A stretch of 64,000 nucleotides of DNA from Companilactobacillus sp. (GTDB taxonomy: Bacteria > Bacillota > Bacilli > Lactobacillales > Lactobacillaceae): NCBI RefSeq assembly GCF_022484265.1, contig NZ_JAKVLR010000001.1, positions 1,240,001 to 1,304,000 on the forward strand. The letters are read 5' to 3'. Positions 33,300 through 41,943 of this stretch are shown one piece after another. Under the pieces are notes generated by a model that saw nothing but the letters and a program-made list of their open reading frames with translations, searched no databases and was not told where the DNA came from. Made by a program: the position numbers and the translations under genes. How positions within the stretch are numbered: position 1 is the first letter of the stretch; each line of letters starts with the position of its first letter.

Positions 33300-34289
33300 A
33301 TGAAATATACAGTATTAGGAGCAGGAGCAATGGGCCTGCGATATGGAGTTCTATTACAAGAGGCTGGCTACGATGTCGACTTTGTTGAGATCTGGCAGCC
33401 GCAAATCGACAAGATTCGAGAACAAAACGGCGTTTACGTTTCACGTGACCATGAGAATAAGCATTTAGTGCCCGTCAACATATATACCCCTGAAGAATAC
33501 AAAGGTGATCCTGATGTCTGGATCGTCTTTACAAAACAAATGCAATTGGCAGATGCCTTGAAGCGGACTGCTCATGCATTCAAAGACCATCAATATGTCG
33601 TTTCACCTATGAACGGAATGGGTCATATCGACAAGTTGAACAACTATTTCGACAAACAGAAAATTATCGGAGCTACTGCCTTGATCGGTACTGTTTTGAA
33701 CGGACCTGGCGATGTTGACTTTATCGGAGCCGCTGGTGCCGGCAGTATGCACATGGCAAACGAGACTGAAGTCCCAGATGAGACAACCCATCAAATTGTT
33801 GATGAATTTCAAAAAGCTAATTTGAATCCTACTTTGACAACTAACTTTTTAGGAACATTGATGGCTAAAGTTATCTTTAATTCAGTTGTTAATACCTTAT
33901 GTACTATGTTCGAAATCCAAATGGGCGAATTTATCCAATCGCCAGTCGCTGAAAAACTTGGTCGCCAATTGATCAACGAAGCTTTTGACGTCTGCGAACG
34001 TGCCAACATCAAATTGTTGAACACCCGTGAAGAAGAATGGCAAACTGTCAAATTCGTCAGCACAACCACTAATCCACTTCACTACCCTTCAATGTATCAA
34101 GACATGTCTAAAGGTCGTAACACTGAAGTCGACTACATCAACGGCTACATCTACGAACTTGGACTAAAGTATCACTACGAAGCAACAACTCATGATTACT
34201 TGAGAAACTTAGTTCACTTAGCCGAATTCTCACGTGATTTTGATCCTGCAACACTTGAAAAACAAGTCGCTGAAGCTAGCGAAAAATAA
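33300..34289 (+). CDS. ApbA/PanE family 2-ketoacid reductase
   Basis: 329 residues from ATG 33300 (GGAGG upstream; an ATG 15 bases earlier overlaps the ribosome site). NADP motif YTVLGAGAMGLRYGVLL, conserved Lys in VWIVFTKQMQLADAL, and the C-terminal ketopantoate-reductase region AKVIFNSVVNTLC...PSMYQDMSKGRNTEVDYINGY. Could be ketopantoate reductase (panE), but PanE-like proteins of lactococci reduce 2-ketoisocaproate to the D-hydroxyacid, and the neighbouring ilvE/HicDH genes favour that. Confidence 0.85.
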   Translation: MKYTVLGAGAMGLRYGVLLQEAGYDVDFVEIWQPQIDKIREQNGVYVSRDHENKHLVPVNIYTPEEYKGDPDVWIVFTKQMQLADALKRTAHAFKDHQYVVSPMNGMGHIDKLNNYFDKQKIIGATALIGTVLNGPGDVDFIGAAGAGSMHMANETEVPDETTHQIVDEFQKANLNPTLTTNFLGTLMAKVIFNSVVNTLCTMFEIQMGEFIQSPVAEKLGRQLINEAFDVCERANIKLLNTREEEWQTVKFVSTTTNPLHYPSMYQDMSKGRNTEVDYINGYIYELGLKYHYEATTHDYLRNLVHLAEFSRDFDPATLEKQVAEASEK

Positions 34290-34326
34290 TCCCAACTAGT
34301 CATTACAAAATTCAATCCTTCAAAAA

Positions 34327-34367
34327 AATGGACATACTACCAATTGGCGTAGTATGTCCATTTTTGA
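34327..34367 (+). terminator. Terminator after PanE-like gene
   Basis: ATGGACATACTAC/GTAGTATGTCCAT, perfect 13-bp stem, T-run. Confidence 0.9.
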
Positions 34368-34483
34368 TGAAATCGAAATATCGCTTACTTTTCCAAAAAA
34401 GTGAGTTAAACTAAAATCAGATAAATTATTAGAAAACATTAATTAATCTAATGATTCAGAAACCATTTGAAAGAGGGATTGAC

Positions 34484-35491
34484 ATGAAGATTTATTTATA
34501 TGGAATTCGTGAAGATGAAAAGGGCTACTTAAAAGAATGGGACGATGCTCATCCCGATGTTGATATCGACTACACAGGCGATATCTTTACTGAAGAAACA
34601 GCCGATCAAGCTAAAGGTGCTGACGGTGTAGTTATGGTTCAAACCCAACCATATCCACGTGCAGGTTTGAAAAAATTGCATGATTTTGGCATCAGCAAAA
34701 TCTCGGTTAGAAACGTTGGCTTAGACGGATTTGACTTCCAAGATCTCCGCGACTTCGGATTTTCACTGACTTATGTGCCAGTTTATTCACCAAATGCTAT
34801 CGCCGAACATACAACTGGCTTGATCATCAGATTGCTCAGACGAGTTCCAGAATTCGACAAGAAATTTGCCAACGCTGACTTCAGATGGTTCCCAACTATC
34901 GGTGAGGAAATTCATGGTAAAACCGTTGGTGTTATCGGTACCGGCCATATCGGTTCAGTTGTTGTCAGAATCATGATGGCAATGGGTGCCAAAGTAGTTG
35001 CTTACGATATTGCACCTAACCCTGCCCTAGAAAACTTGGGAATTTACGTAGAAACTTTAGACGAATTATTAGAACAATCAGACATCGTTACAATTCACAC
35101 GCCATTAGCTAAAAAAGACGTCCACATGATCGACAAAGCAGCTTTCGACAAAATGAAAGACGGTGCGATCTTTATCAATGCAGCCCGTGGTGGACTAGTC
35201 GATACCGATGCTTTGATTGCGGCTCTTGATAGTGGCAAATTAGGCGGAGCTGGATTAGACGTGCTTGAAAGCGAAAATGATGTTTTCCAAAAGAAATTCG
35301 ACAAGATCGAAGACGTTAAGGACCCACAATTCCAAGCTTTGATCAATCGCGACAACGTCATCATCACACCACATACAGCCTTCTACACTACAACAGCCGT
35401 TCACAACATGATTTTCGATTCATTGAACGACAATCTCAAGATGCAACAAGGAAAAGCACCAAAATACCCAGTTGATATTGACGCTGAATAA
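34484..35491 (+). CDS. ldhD: D-2-hydroxyacid dehydrogenase (D-lactate type), copy 2
   Basis: 335 residues from ATG 34484 (GAGGG upstream; an in-frame ATG 33 bases earlier lacks a site). VGVIGTGHIGSVVVRI, catalytic Arg in INAARGGLVD, Glu in LESEND, His in TPHTAFYT. Clearly paralogous to the 28870 gene (MKI-YGIREDEK start, VPVYSPNAIAEH). One of the pair is likely the fermentative D-lactate dehydrogenase; I favour this one only weakly. Confidence 0.82.
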   Translation: MKIYLYGIREDEKGYLKEWDDAHPDVDIDYTGDIFTEETADQAKGADGVVMVQTQPYPRAGLKKLHDFGISKISVRNVGLDGFDFQDLRDFGFSLTYVPVYSPNAIAEHTTGLIIRLLRRVPEFDKKFANADFRWFPTIGEEIHGKTVGVIGTGHIGSVVVRIMMAMGAKVVAYDIAPNPALENLGIYVETLDELLEQSDIVTIHTPLAKKDVHMIDKAAFDKMKDGAIFINAARGGLVDTDALIAALDSGKLGGAGLDVLESENDVFQKKFDKIEDVKDPQFQALINRDNVIITPHTAFYTTTAVHNMIFDSLNDNLKMQQGKAPKYPVDIDAE

Positions 35492-35509
35492 CTTTTTTTT
35501 GAAACATTG

Positions 35510-35538
35510 TTGACAAATGTTTTTTTCAGTCGTATATT
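35510..35538 (+). promoter_or_regulatory. Promoter of the methionine T-box operon
   Basis: TTGACA (35510-35515), 17-base spacer, TATATT (35533-35538). Confidence 0.7.
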
Positions 35539-35544
35539 TATCAC

Positions 35545-35838
35545 CAATCAATTAAAGAATATTTAACTTTATTAGACGTTGAAGAGAAGAGTAGAAATTT
35601 TAAGTAGTTATTAGCGACCGTTAGACAGTGAAAGGACGGAACGAACAAAACTTCGAACATGAGCTCAGAGTCTTACCAAAGGTGCAAGCCAAAGGTACGC
35701 AAGGATGCGATATCATCCCGGACATGTTAGTGTCGTTGAGGTATTTTGTGTAAGCAAAATATGAATTAGGGTGGTACCACGTTGAGTCGTCCCTGTTTAG
35801 TCGTAATAAATTACGGCCTAAGCAGGGGCGGCTTTTTA
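35545..35838 (+). promoter_or_regulatory. T-box leader, probably methionine-specific
   Basis: The T-box motif AGGGTGGTACCACG is at 35768-35781, followed by the terminator GTCGTCCCTG.../CAGGGGCGGC with a T-run to about 35837. Upstream, Stem I contains AAGAGTAG and a specifier region GAACATGAGC, where ATG would pair with the tRNA-Met anticodon. The downstream MetE-like genes agree with a methionine specifier. Uncharged tRNA-Met would bind and stabilise the antiterminator. Confidence 0.88.
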
Positions 35839-36090
35839 GTTTCGCTTTGTGACTTCGTCACTTAGCGAAACTTATGGGACGGCCTAAGTGGCCGCGGTAT
35901 TATCCGCTTAGGAATACAGTAGGAAGAACGTCGAAGACGTTCATATCCCTTAAGTTGTCTAGCATCTCAACTGCTAAGTGCCAAATAATATCCCGCGATT
36001 CCTATTAAAAGAAATCCGAGTTCACCTCATAAACTAACTAACAACCGACCACCAAAGATTGAACCACAACCCAATAAAGTTAAACAACAG
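35839..36090 (+). other. Additional structured leader between T-box and first MetE-like gene
   Basis: About 250 bases beyond the T-box terminator without a gene. Hairpins: TTTCGCT..GTGAC-ttc-GTCAC..AGCGAAA; CCTAAGTGG/CCGCTTAGG; GAACGTC-gaa-GACGTTC; distal TAGGAAT/ATTCCTA and CGCGGTATTAT/ATAATATCCCGCG (crossing). Not part of a standard T-box. It ends about 20 bases before the AGGAGG of the first gene. Not recognised. Confidence 0.45.
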
Positions 36091-36102
36091 GAGGAACTAT
36101 AT

Positions 36103-37230
36103 ATGACTATCACAAAACAAAAAATTGGATTCCAACACGTAGGCAGTTTCTTAAGACCTGCAGAATTAAAACAAGCTAGAGCAGATTTCGCTGCCGGAAA
36201 AATTGACCATGATCAACTAAGAGCAGTTGAAGATGAGGCTATTACAAATCTTGTCGAACAACAAAAACAAGCTGGTTTGGATTACGCCACAGACGGTGAA
36301 TTCCGTCGCTCATATTGGCACCTTGATTTCTTCTGGGGATTTGAGGGAGTTAAACACACAAACATTGGACTTGGTTATGATTTCTCAAATGGACGTTCAC
36401 GTGATGACACAGCAGTCTTAACTGACAAAATTAGTTTTAATCCAGAAACGCATCCCTTTATCCAAGATTTCAAATTTTTCAAAGCAGTCACAGATGATAT
36501 CGGCGGCATCTTACCAAAGCAAACAATTCCTGCACCAGCTCAACTTTATCGTGAGTTGACTCGTGGCGAAAACCAAGAGGCTTTGGATCGCATCTATCCC
36601 GATAAGGAAGAATTCTACCGCGACGTTGAAAAAGCTTATCATGACGCAATCTTAGCTTTTTACAACGAAGGCGCACGTATTATTCAATTGGATGACTGTT
36701 CGTGGGGACGCTTGTTGGATAAGAAATTCTTAGCCTCAGACGAAGGTAAAAAATTAGTTGCCGAAAACATTCAAGATATTTACTTGAAACTAAATAACGG
36801 TGCTATCGAGGATTTACCTGACGACCTAGTAATCAACACTCATGTCTGTCGTGGAAACTTCCACTCAAGCTTTTTATTCTCAGGTGGTTACGACAACGTT
36901 GCCGACAACTTGTTCGGTAAAGAAAACGTCGATACTTACTTCTTGGAATACGATTCAGATCGTTCTGGAAGTTTCGCACCATTAGCTAAAGTTTCTGGCG
37001 ACAAACGCGTGGTTCTCGGATTGATCACTTCAAAGGATGGCAAGCTAGAAGATAGAAACGTCATCATTGATCGCATCAAAGAAGCCAGCCAATACATTCC
37101 ATTAGATCGACTATGGCTATCAACTCAATGTGGCTTTGCTTCAACAGAGGAAGGCAATATCATTACCGAAGATCAACAATGGGAAAAATTAAAATTAGTT
37201 AAATCAATTCAAGACGAAGTTTGGGGATAA
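36103..37230 (+). CDS. MetE-like (cobalamin-independent methionine synthase C-domain) protein, copy 1
   Basis: 375 residues, equal to the YxjG/YxjH-type short proteins that hold only the catalytic half of MetE. Zinc ligands are in place: His and Cys in INTHVCRGN, Glu in YFLEYDSD, Cys in LSTQCGFAS. Substrate-region motifs VTDGEFRRSYWHLDFFWGFEG and QLDDCSW. Expected to transfer a methyl group to homocysteine from a folate or other donor. First gene after the T-box; 15 bases before its paralogue. Confidence 0.88.
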   Translation: MTITKQKIGFQHVGSFLRPAELKQARADFAAGKIDHDQLRAVEDEAITNLVEQQKQAGLDYATDGEFRRSYWHLDFFWGFEGVKHTNIGLGYDFSNGRSRDDTAVLTDKISFNPETHPFIQDFKFFKAVTDDIGGILPKQTIPAPAQLYRELTRGENQEALDRIYPDKEEFYRDVEKAYHDAILAFYNEGARIIQLDDCSWGRLLDKKFLASDEGKKLVAENIQDIYLKLNNGAIEDLPDDLVINTHVCRGNFHSSFLFSGGYDNVADNLFGKENVDTYFLEYDSDRSGSFAPLAKVSGDKRVVLGLITSKDGKLEDRNVIIDRIKEASQYIPLDRLWLSTQCGFASTEEGNIITEDQQWEKLKLVKSIQDEVWG

Positions 37231-37245
37231 CAGGAGGATGTAACA

Positions 37246-38373
37246 ATGACATTAACAAAACAAAAAATTGGATTCCAACATGTAGGAAGTTTCTTAAGAC
37301 CTAATGGTTTACAACAAGCACGTAAAGCTCATGATAAAGGATTCTTCTCCGATAGCGATTTGCGCGAAATCGAAGATGAAGCTATCAAGGACTTGATCAT
37401 TAAAGAAAAAGAAGCTGGTTTAGAGTACGTCACTGACGGTGAATTTCGTCGTTCATATTGGCACCTAGATTTCTTCTGGGGCTTTGAAGGCGTTGAACAT
37501 ATTCATTACGGCGAGGGCTATCATTTTGCTCACGAAGAAACTCGTGACGACACTGCTCGCTTATCTGGAAAAATCAGCTTCAATCCGATCACGCACCCAT
37601 TTATCCATGATTTTGATTTTGTTAAGTCAGTTACTGACGACATCGGTGGTGTCCTACCAAAGCAAACCATCCCTGCCCCTGCACAGCTTTATATCGAATT
37701 GATCCGTGGCGAAAATAATGAAAAAGTCAAAGAATTTTATCCTAATCAAGAAGATCTGATTGCTGACATTCAAAAAGCCTACCATGACGCTATCATCGCT
37801 TTTTACGATGAAGGTGCTCGCGTTATTCAATTAGACGACTGCTCATGGGGATTATTCTTAGATGAAAATTTCTTAGCTACTCCGGATGGCAAAGCTTATG
37901 CCGACTCAGGCATTCAAGATGTATTGCTTGAACTAAACAACGGTGCTATCAAAGACTTGCCAGACGACCTCACCATCAATACACACATCTGCCGTGGCAA
38001 TTATCACTCAGACTTCGCTTTTTCAGGAAGTTACGCACCAGTTGCTGATACAGTTTTTGCTAAAGAAAACGTCGACACTTACTTTTTGGAATATGATTCA
38101 AGTCGTGCTGGCGGCTTTGAACCATTGGCAAAAGTCTCTGGTGAAAAAAATGTCGTTTTAGGTTTACTGACTACTAAATCTGGTCAATTGGAAAATCGTC
38201 AAGACATCATTGATCGTATCAACGAAGCCAGTCAATATATCCCATTAGATCGGCTCTGGTTATCCACTCAATGTGGCTTTGCATCAACCGAAGAAGGCAA
38301 TGTTTTGACCGAAGAACAACAGTGGGAAAAACTTAAATTAGTTAAATCTATTATTGATGAAGTTTGGGCTTAA
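37246..38373 (+). CDS. MetE-like protein, copy 2
   Basis: 375 residues, same length and same start (KQKIGFQHVGSFLRP) as the upstream gene; the two diverge mainly in helices around residues 20-45 and 170-210. Zinc ligands are conserved (INTHICRGN, YFLEYDSS, LSTQCGFAS). AGGAGG with good spacing. The tandem pair parallels yxjG/yxjH of Bacillus. Both would be induced together under methionine limitation. Confidence 0.88.
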   Translation: MTLTKQKIGFQHVGSFLRPNGLQQARKAHDKGFFSDSDLREIEDEAIKDLIIKEKEAGLEYVTDGEFRRSYWHLDFFWGFEGVEHIHYGEGYHFAHEETRDDTARLSGKISFNPITHPFIHDFDFVKSVTDDIGGVLPKQTIPAPAQLYIELIRGENNEKVKEFYPNQEDLIADIQKAYHDAIIAFYDEGARVIQLDDCSWGLFLDENFLATPDGKAYADSGIQDVLLELNNGAIKDLPDDLTINTHICRGNYHSDFAFSGSYAPVADTVFAKENVDTYFLEYDSSRAGGFEPLAKVSGEKNVVLGLLTTKSGQLENRQDIIDRINEASQYIPLDRLWLSTQCGFASTEEGNVLTEEQQWEKLKLVKSIIDEVWA

Positions 38374-38379
38374 AAATGT

Positions 38380-38409
38380 TTGAAAACGTTTTCACAATGT
38401 GCTATAAAG
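38380..38409 (+). promoter_or_regulatory. Promoter with embedded perfect cre site
   Basis: TTGAAA (38380-38385), 18-base spacer, TATAAA (38404-38409). The palindromic cre TGAAAACGTTTTCA (38381-38394) covers the -35 box, so CcpA binding should block RNA polymerase. Confidence 0.75.
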
Positions 38410-38454
38410 GACATAGGGAATAGAATACATTGTCTTAGTTTGGAGGCGCTAATT

Positions 38455-38547
38455 ATGTGGAACGTAATAGCAGATATTTTTAACGGAATTGTTGATTATA
38501 CACTGAAATTCGACTGGGGATTCCACGACGACGATGAAAAGAAATAA
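38455..38547 (+). CDS. 30-residue small protein under CcpA control
   Basis: ATG 38455 with GGAGG eight bases upstream; 30 codons and TAA. The N-terminal part MWNVIADIFNGIVDYTLKF is amphipathic/hydrophobic and the tail DDDEKK strongly charged. It has its own promoter with an overlapping perfect cre site. No family recognised. Too short for routine gene calling; the ribosome site and promoter are the main evidence. A sRNA-only transcript is the alternative. Confidence 0.6.
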   Translation: MWNVIADIFNGIVDYTLKFDWGFHDDDEKK

Positions 38548-38635
38548 CTTACAATTCCGTAAGACAAATGTAAGTAGAATAGATTTAGAATAACGCTTAA
38601 AAACTTTAGTATATTTTTCAGGAGGTAGCAATCAA

Positions 38636-39022
38636 ATGAAAAGTCTACTAAAGTTTTTATTGATTACAGTCTTAATTATCGGGGGTTCATATGTTGGGGC
38701 ATGTCTTTATACAAAAGACCGAACAGATCAGTTTTCTCAAGCCTTAGGTCAGTACAATTTTATGGTCAAGCGTGAGCCAAAATTCGTTAAGATCGACAAC
38801 AACAAAGGTAAAGATGAAGATGGCTACGGAAATTACGAATACAATCTCATCAGTTACGATTCAGAAGGCAAAGCTCACGACGTAAAGTTTACGGGAATGG
38901 GCAAACTCAAGCAGAACCACTACTTGAAACTCGATACTAAAGGCGCTTATGTTTATTCATACGAGGAAGCATTTAAGAGTAATATGCCGAAAAAGGCTTA
39001 CGCTAAATTGCAAACGCAATAA
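38636..39022 (+). CDS. YxeA family (DUF1093) protein
   Basis: 128 residues: N-terminal hydrophobic anchor (FLLITVLIIGGSYVGACLY) and a small extracytoplasmic domain with the YxeA-like segment DGYGNYEYNLISYDSEGKAHDVKF and LKLDTKGAYVYSYEEAF. Probably a membrane-tethered or secreted protein; function unknown in the family. AGGAGG upstream. It precedes an ABC/two-component operon, as seen for YxeA-like genes near envelope-stress ABC systems, but a terminator lies between. Confidence 0.72.
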   Translation: MKSLLKFLLITVLIIGGSYVGACLYTKDRTDQFSQALGQYNFMVKREPKFVKIDNNKGKDEDGYGNYEYNLISYDSEGKAHDVKFTGMGKLKQNHYLKLDTKGAYVYSYEEAFKSNMPKKAYAKLQTQ

Positions 39023-39029
39023 TGCATGA

Positions 39030-39056
39030 GACATGTCCAATTGGCATGTCTTTTTT
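39030..39056 (+). terminator. Terminator after YxeA-like gene
   Basis: GACATG/CATGTC hairpin followed by TTTTTT. Confidence 0.75.
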
Positions 39057-39073
39057 GCTGTCTTATTAAATGC

Positions 39074-39101
39074 ATGACAAATGTCATATCCAAGTCATGA
39101 C
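39074..39101 (+). promoter_or_regulatory. Dyad repeats upstream of the ABC/two-component operon
   Basis: ATGACA-AA-TGTCAT (39074-39087) and, nearby, the palindrome GTCATGAC (39094-39101). NarL/FixJ-type regulators bind such short dyads, so this is a candidate autoregulatory site of the operon's response regulator. Confidence 0.4.
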
Positions 39102-39175
39102 ACCACACACTATTGATATAGCAGCATTTGCCTTACATTATTCATGTACTCGAAAACAAAGACGGAGTTGATCAC

Positions 39176-40063
39176 ATGGATGATGTAATTGAAGTAAAAA
39201 ACGTTTCTAAATCATTTGGCAAAAAACAAATTTTAAACAATATTAGTTTTTCAGTTCCAAAGGGGCAGATTATCGCCTTATTAGGAGAAAATGGAGCCGG
39301 AAAAACCACCCTGATAAATATCATCTTGGGCCTTATTTCCAAAAATATTGGCGACATCTCCATCCTTGGCAAAAAAAGTTCTCAATCCAAAAACGATATG
39401 GGCGTCATGATGCAAAATGACATCACTCTCACCCGCATTAAAGTCAAAGAGGTCATCAAACTATACCAGAGTTATTATGAAAGACATTTAAGCTATCAAG
39501 AAATATTAAATATCGCAAAGCTTAACCAACAAGAAAATTTATTTTTAAAACAATTATCTGGTGGCCAACGACGCCGATTATCATTTGCGTTATCAATGAC
39601 CGGGGATCCAGCAGTTTTATTTTTAGACGAACCCACAAACGGAATGGATCCCATCAGTCGTCAGAATTTTTGGGATGAAATCATCAAACTCAAAAAACTT
39701 GGCAAAACTATTTTTGTTACTAGTCATCACTTGAATGAATTAGAAAACGTTATCGACCGATTTCTGATTTTACGCGACCAACAAATAATTTTTGACGGTT
39801 CATTGGCTGATCTACGAACAAACTCTGGAAAAACTCAAATCAGTTTTGACTCCGAATTAGACTTAATGGTCTTTGAAACTTTAGAATCTATCGACCATGT
39901 TAGTCAAACTGGAAATCATTTCATAGTGCTCACTACAAATACCAACCAGGTCGTCAGTGAGCTCACTCCACTACTAACAAATATTCAAAATTTAAAAATC
40001 AGTCAAAACTCTTTGGAAAACATTTTCATCACTTTAAATCAGGGGGATCTACAACATGCCTAG
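39176..40063 (+). CDS. ABC transporter ATP-binding protein
   Basis: 295 residues from ATG 39176 (GGAG upstream). Walker A GENGAGKTT, signature LSGGQRRRLSFALSM, Walker B VLFLDEPTNGMDP, His in FVTSHH. The C-terminal ~75 residues are typical of export-type ATPases. First of a four-gene operon with permease, DesK-like kinase and response regulator, the order of Bacillus yvfRSTU. Overlaps the permease by 8 bases. Confidence 0.88.
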   Translation: MDDVIEVKNVSKSFGKKQILNNISFSVPKGQIIALLGENGAGKTTLINIILGLISKNIGDISILGKKSSQSKNDMGVMMQNDITLTRIKVKEVIKLYQSYYERHLSYQEILNIAKLNQQENLFLKQLSGGQRRRLSFALSMTGDPAVLFLDEPTNGMDPISRQNFWDEIIKLKKLGKTIFVTSHHLNELENVIDRFLILRDQQIIFDGSLADLRTNSGKTQISFDSELDLMVFETLESIDHVSQTGNHFIVLTTNTNQVVSELTPLLTNIQNLKISQNSLENIFITLNQGDLQHA

Positions 40064-40814
40064 TTTTATCTATCAAGCAAAAATGAATTTTGTCCGAATC
40101 GTACTCCGTAATAAAAAATTTTTCATCTTTGATTTAGCCTTACCAGTTATTTTCTACTTGCTCTATACAAAAATCCTATCTTCAGGAATGCCCGCAAACC
40201 AAATGGCCGCTTGGAAAGTTGATTATTTAGTCAGTATGATGGTCTTCAGTTGCTTGTTAGGATCAATAATCACCGTTTCAAATACATTTCTGGAAGATCA
40301 CACCAGCGAATTTGATTTGTTAGTCGACATTTCACCGTTACCCAAAATCCAATATTATGCATCCCTAGTAGTGGTCTTTTTAACTTTGAATTTAATCTCA
40401 GTCGTCACTCTAAGTCTAGTCGGAATTTTTGTTAATAACGTCAACTTGCCCATTCCCAAATTAATTCTTGTTGTTATCAGCAGCTTATTAGGGACTCTGC
40501 CCTTAATCATTATCGGAATTTTGATTTCTAAATTTAAAAATCCTAGTATCATCAACTTACTAAACGGAATGGTATTTCCAGTTGCGATGATTAGTGGACT
40601 TTGGTGGCCACTATCAACTCTTCCAAGCTGGTTACAAACCGTTGGAAAAATGTTGCCTACCTATGCAATTTCGGAAATTAATAAATCCATCATTCAAAAT
40701 CAGACGATTCAATTAAGTAATATATTTAACTTGGTCAGTTGGTTGTTTATACTAATAATTATCACGCTGGCGACCACCAAATTGCCACAACATGGGGAGC
40801 TTCAATCAGAATGA
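40056..40814 (+). CDS. ABC-2 type transporter permease
   Basis: 252 residues with six hydrophobic segments and the ABC-2 layout (LALPVIFYLLYTKIL; FSCLLGSIITVSNTFLEDHTSEFDLLVDISP; ISGLWWPLSTLPSWLQTVGKMLPTY). Works with the preceding ATPase; likely exports an antimicrobial or envelope component (inference from family). Its last codons lie in a 20-base tandem duplication that continues into the kinase start. Confidence 0.85.
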   Translation: MPSFIYQAKMNFVRIVLRNKKFFIFDLALPVIFYLLYTKILSSGMPANQMAAWKVDYLVSMMVFSCLLGSIITVSNTFLEDHTSEFDLLVDISPLPKIQYYASLVVVFLTLNLISVVTLSLVGIFVNNVNLPIPKLILVVISSLLGTLPLIIIGILISKFKNPSIINLLNGMVFPVAMISGLWWPLSTLPSWLQTVGKMLPTYAISEINKSIIQNQTIQLSNIFNLVSWLFILIIITLATTKLPQHGELQSE

Positions 40815-40836
40815 AAGAGCTTCAATCAGAATGAAA
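40797..40836. repeat. 20-bp perfect tandem duplication at the permease/kinase junction
   Basis: The unit GAGCTTCAATCAGAATGAAA occurs at 40797-40816 and again at 40817-40836. Each copy holds the permease stop (TGA) and an overlapping ATG. Only the second ATG opens the kinase frame; the first gives a 7-codon mini-ORF. GGGGAG, the likely ribosome site, stands before the first copy only. Confidence 0.9.
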
Positions 40837-41943
40837 GAATTTTTGCAGAAACAATTTCTTTTTGATAAAAAATTTGGATTCATGCCTTATTTTTGGATGA
40901 TTGCATTACTGCTATTCTCGATTCAACCAATCCTCCAAGCACAAGGTTGGGCACGCTGGCTAATCATCTTATTAGGATTGATTTTTGCCAAACTTTATCA
41001 CGATTCATACAGCTATTCAAAATACATGGATTTAAAAATCGTTGCAGAAATCATCATTGTGATCACCCTGAGTAACTTTGACTCCGGTCCACAATTTTGG
41101 ATCTATTTAGCCTGGCAAATAGGTTCAATGTCGATCAGTTGGAAAAAGTTTATACAGTACACAATACTGCTTACAATCGCCAGTATAGCCAGTTTGAGTT
41201 ATTACACCCTCAAAACTGGTGACTTTACCTGGTATGAAAGTCTCATTGGTTTATTCTTTGCGGTTGCTTCACCGTTCGCCGCCAGATCAGTACAGACGAT
41301 ATTTAAGAAAAGAGTTCAACTAGCTCAAGGAAATAAACGCTTGGAAACCATCATTCGCCAATCAGAACGTGGTCGCATTGCCAAAGATTTGCACGATAAT
41401 TTGGGACAATCGTTTTCTTTGATCACCTTAAAAGCCGAACTAGCTGAAAAATTAATGACCCAAGATACCGAAAAAGCCAGTAAAGAATTACAAGACATTG
41501 CCAATACTTCTCCTGAAAACCTAAGCATGGTCAGACAAATTGTCGCTGACTTAAATCGACAAACTATTGCCGAAGCCTTGATTATTGAAGCAAAGAATCT
41601 CCAGACTGCAGATATTTTTATGAAATCTAAATCCGAAAGCATCTCTGATGATTGGCCTAATAACGTTCAAAATGTTATCGCTGCGGTCATCAAAGAAGCG
41701 GTCACCAATATGTTACGCTATAGTCAAGCGACCGAGGCTGACTTTAATTTTTCAGAAACTGAGACAAATTATTTATTGAATATCAGTGATAATGGTATCG
41801 GCATTAAAGACAAGCGTGAGAATAGTTTCGGACTTCATGGAATGGAACAACGAGTCAAATCTTTACAAGGTGCCTTATCAATAACCTCGATCCATGGAAC
41901 CAATCTCGCTATCTCAATTCCAAAGGACATCAATCATGACTAG
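40831..41943 (+). CDS. Sensor histidine kinase, DesK/NarL-cognate (HisKA_3) type
   Basis: About 370 residues from ATG 40831 (an in-frame ATG at 40792 lies before the tandem duplication and lacks a ribosome site). Five or six membrane segments occupy residues ~15-150, then the HisKA_3 box ERGRIAKDLHDNLGQSFSLITLK with the phosphorylated His, and an HATPase domain (IKEAVTNMLRYSQA; DNGIGIKDKRENSFGLHGMEQRVKSLQG). No large sensor domain: probably senses at or through the membrane or via the ABC transporter. Overlaps the regulator gene by 8 bases. Confidence 0.85.
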   Translation: MKEFLQKQFLFDKKFGFMPYFWMIALLLFSIQPILQAQGWARWLIILLGLIFAKLYHDSYSYSKYMDLKIVAEIIIVITLSNFDSGPQFWIYLAWQIGSMSISWKKFIQYTILLTIASIASLSYYTLKTGDFTWYESLIGLFFAVASPFAARSVQTIFKKRVQLAQGNKRLETIIRQSERGRIAKDLHDNLGQSFSLITLKAELAEKLMTQDTEKASKELQDIANTSPENLSMVRQIVADLNRQTIAEALIIEAKNLQTADIFMKSKSESISDDWPNNVQNVIAAVIKEAVTNMLRYSQATEADFNFSETETNYLLNISDNGIGIKDKRENSFGLHGMEQRVKSLQGALSITSIHGTNLAISIPKDINHD

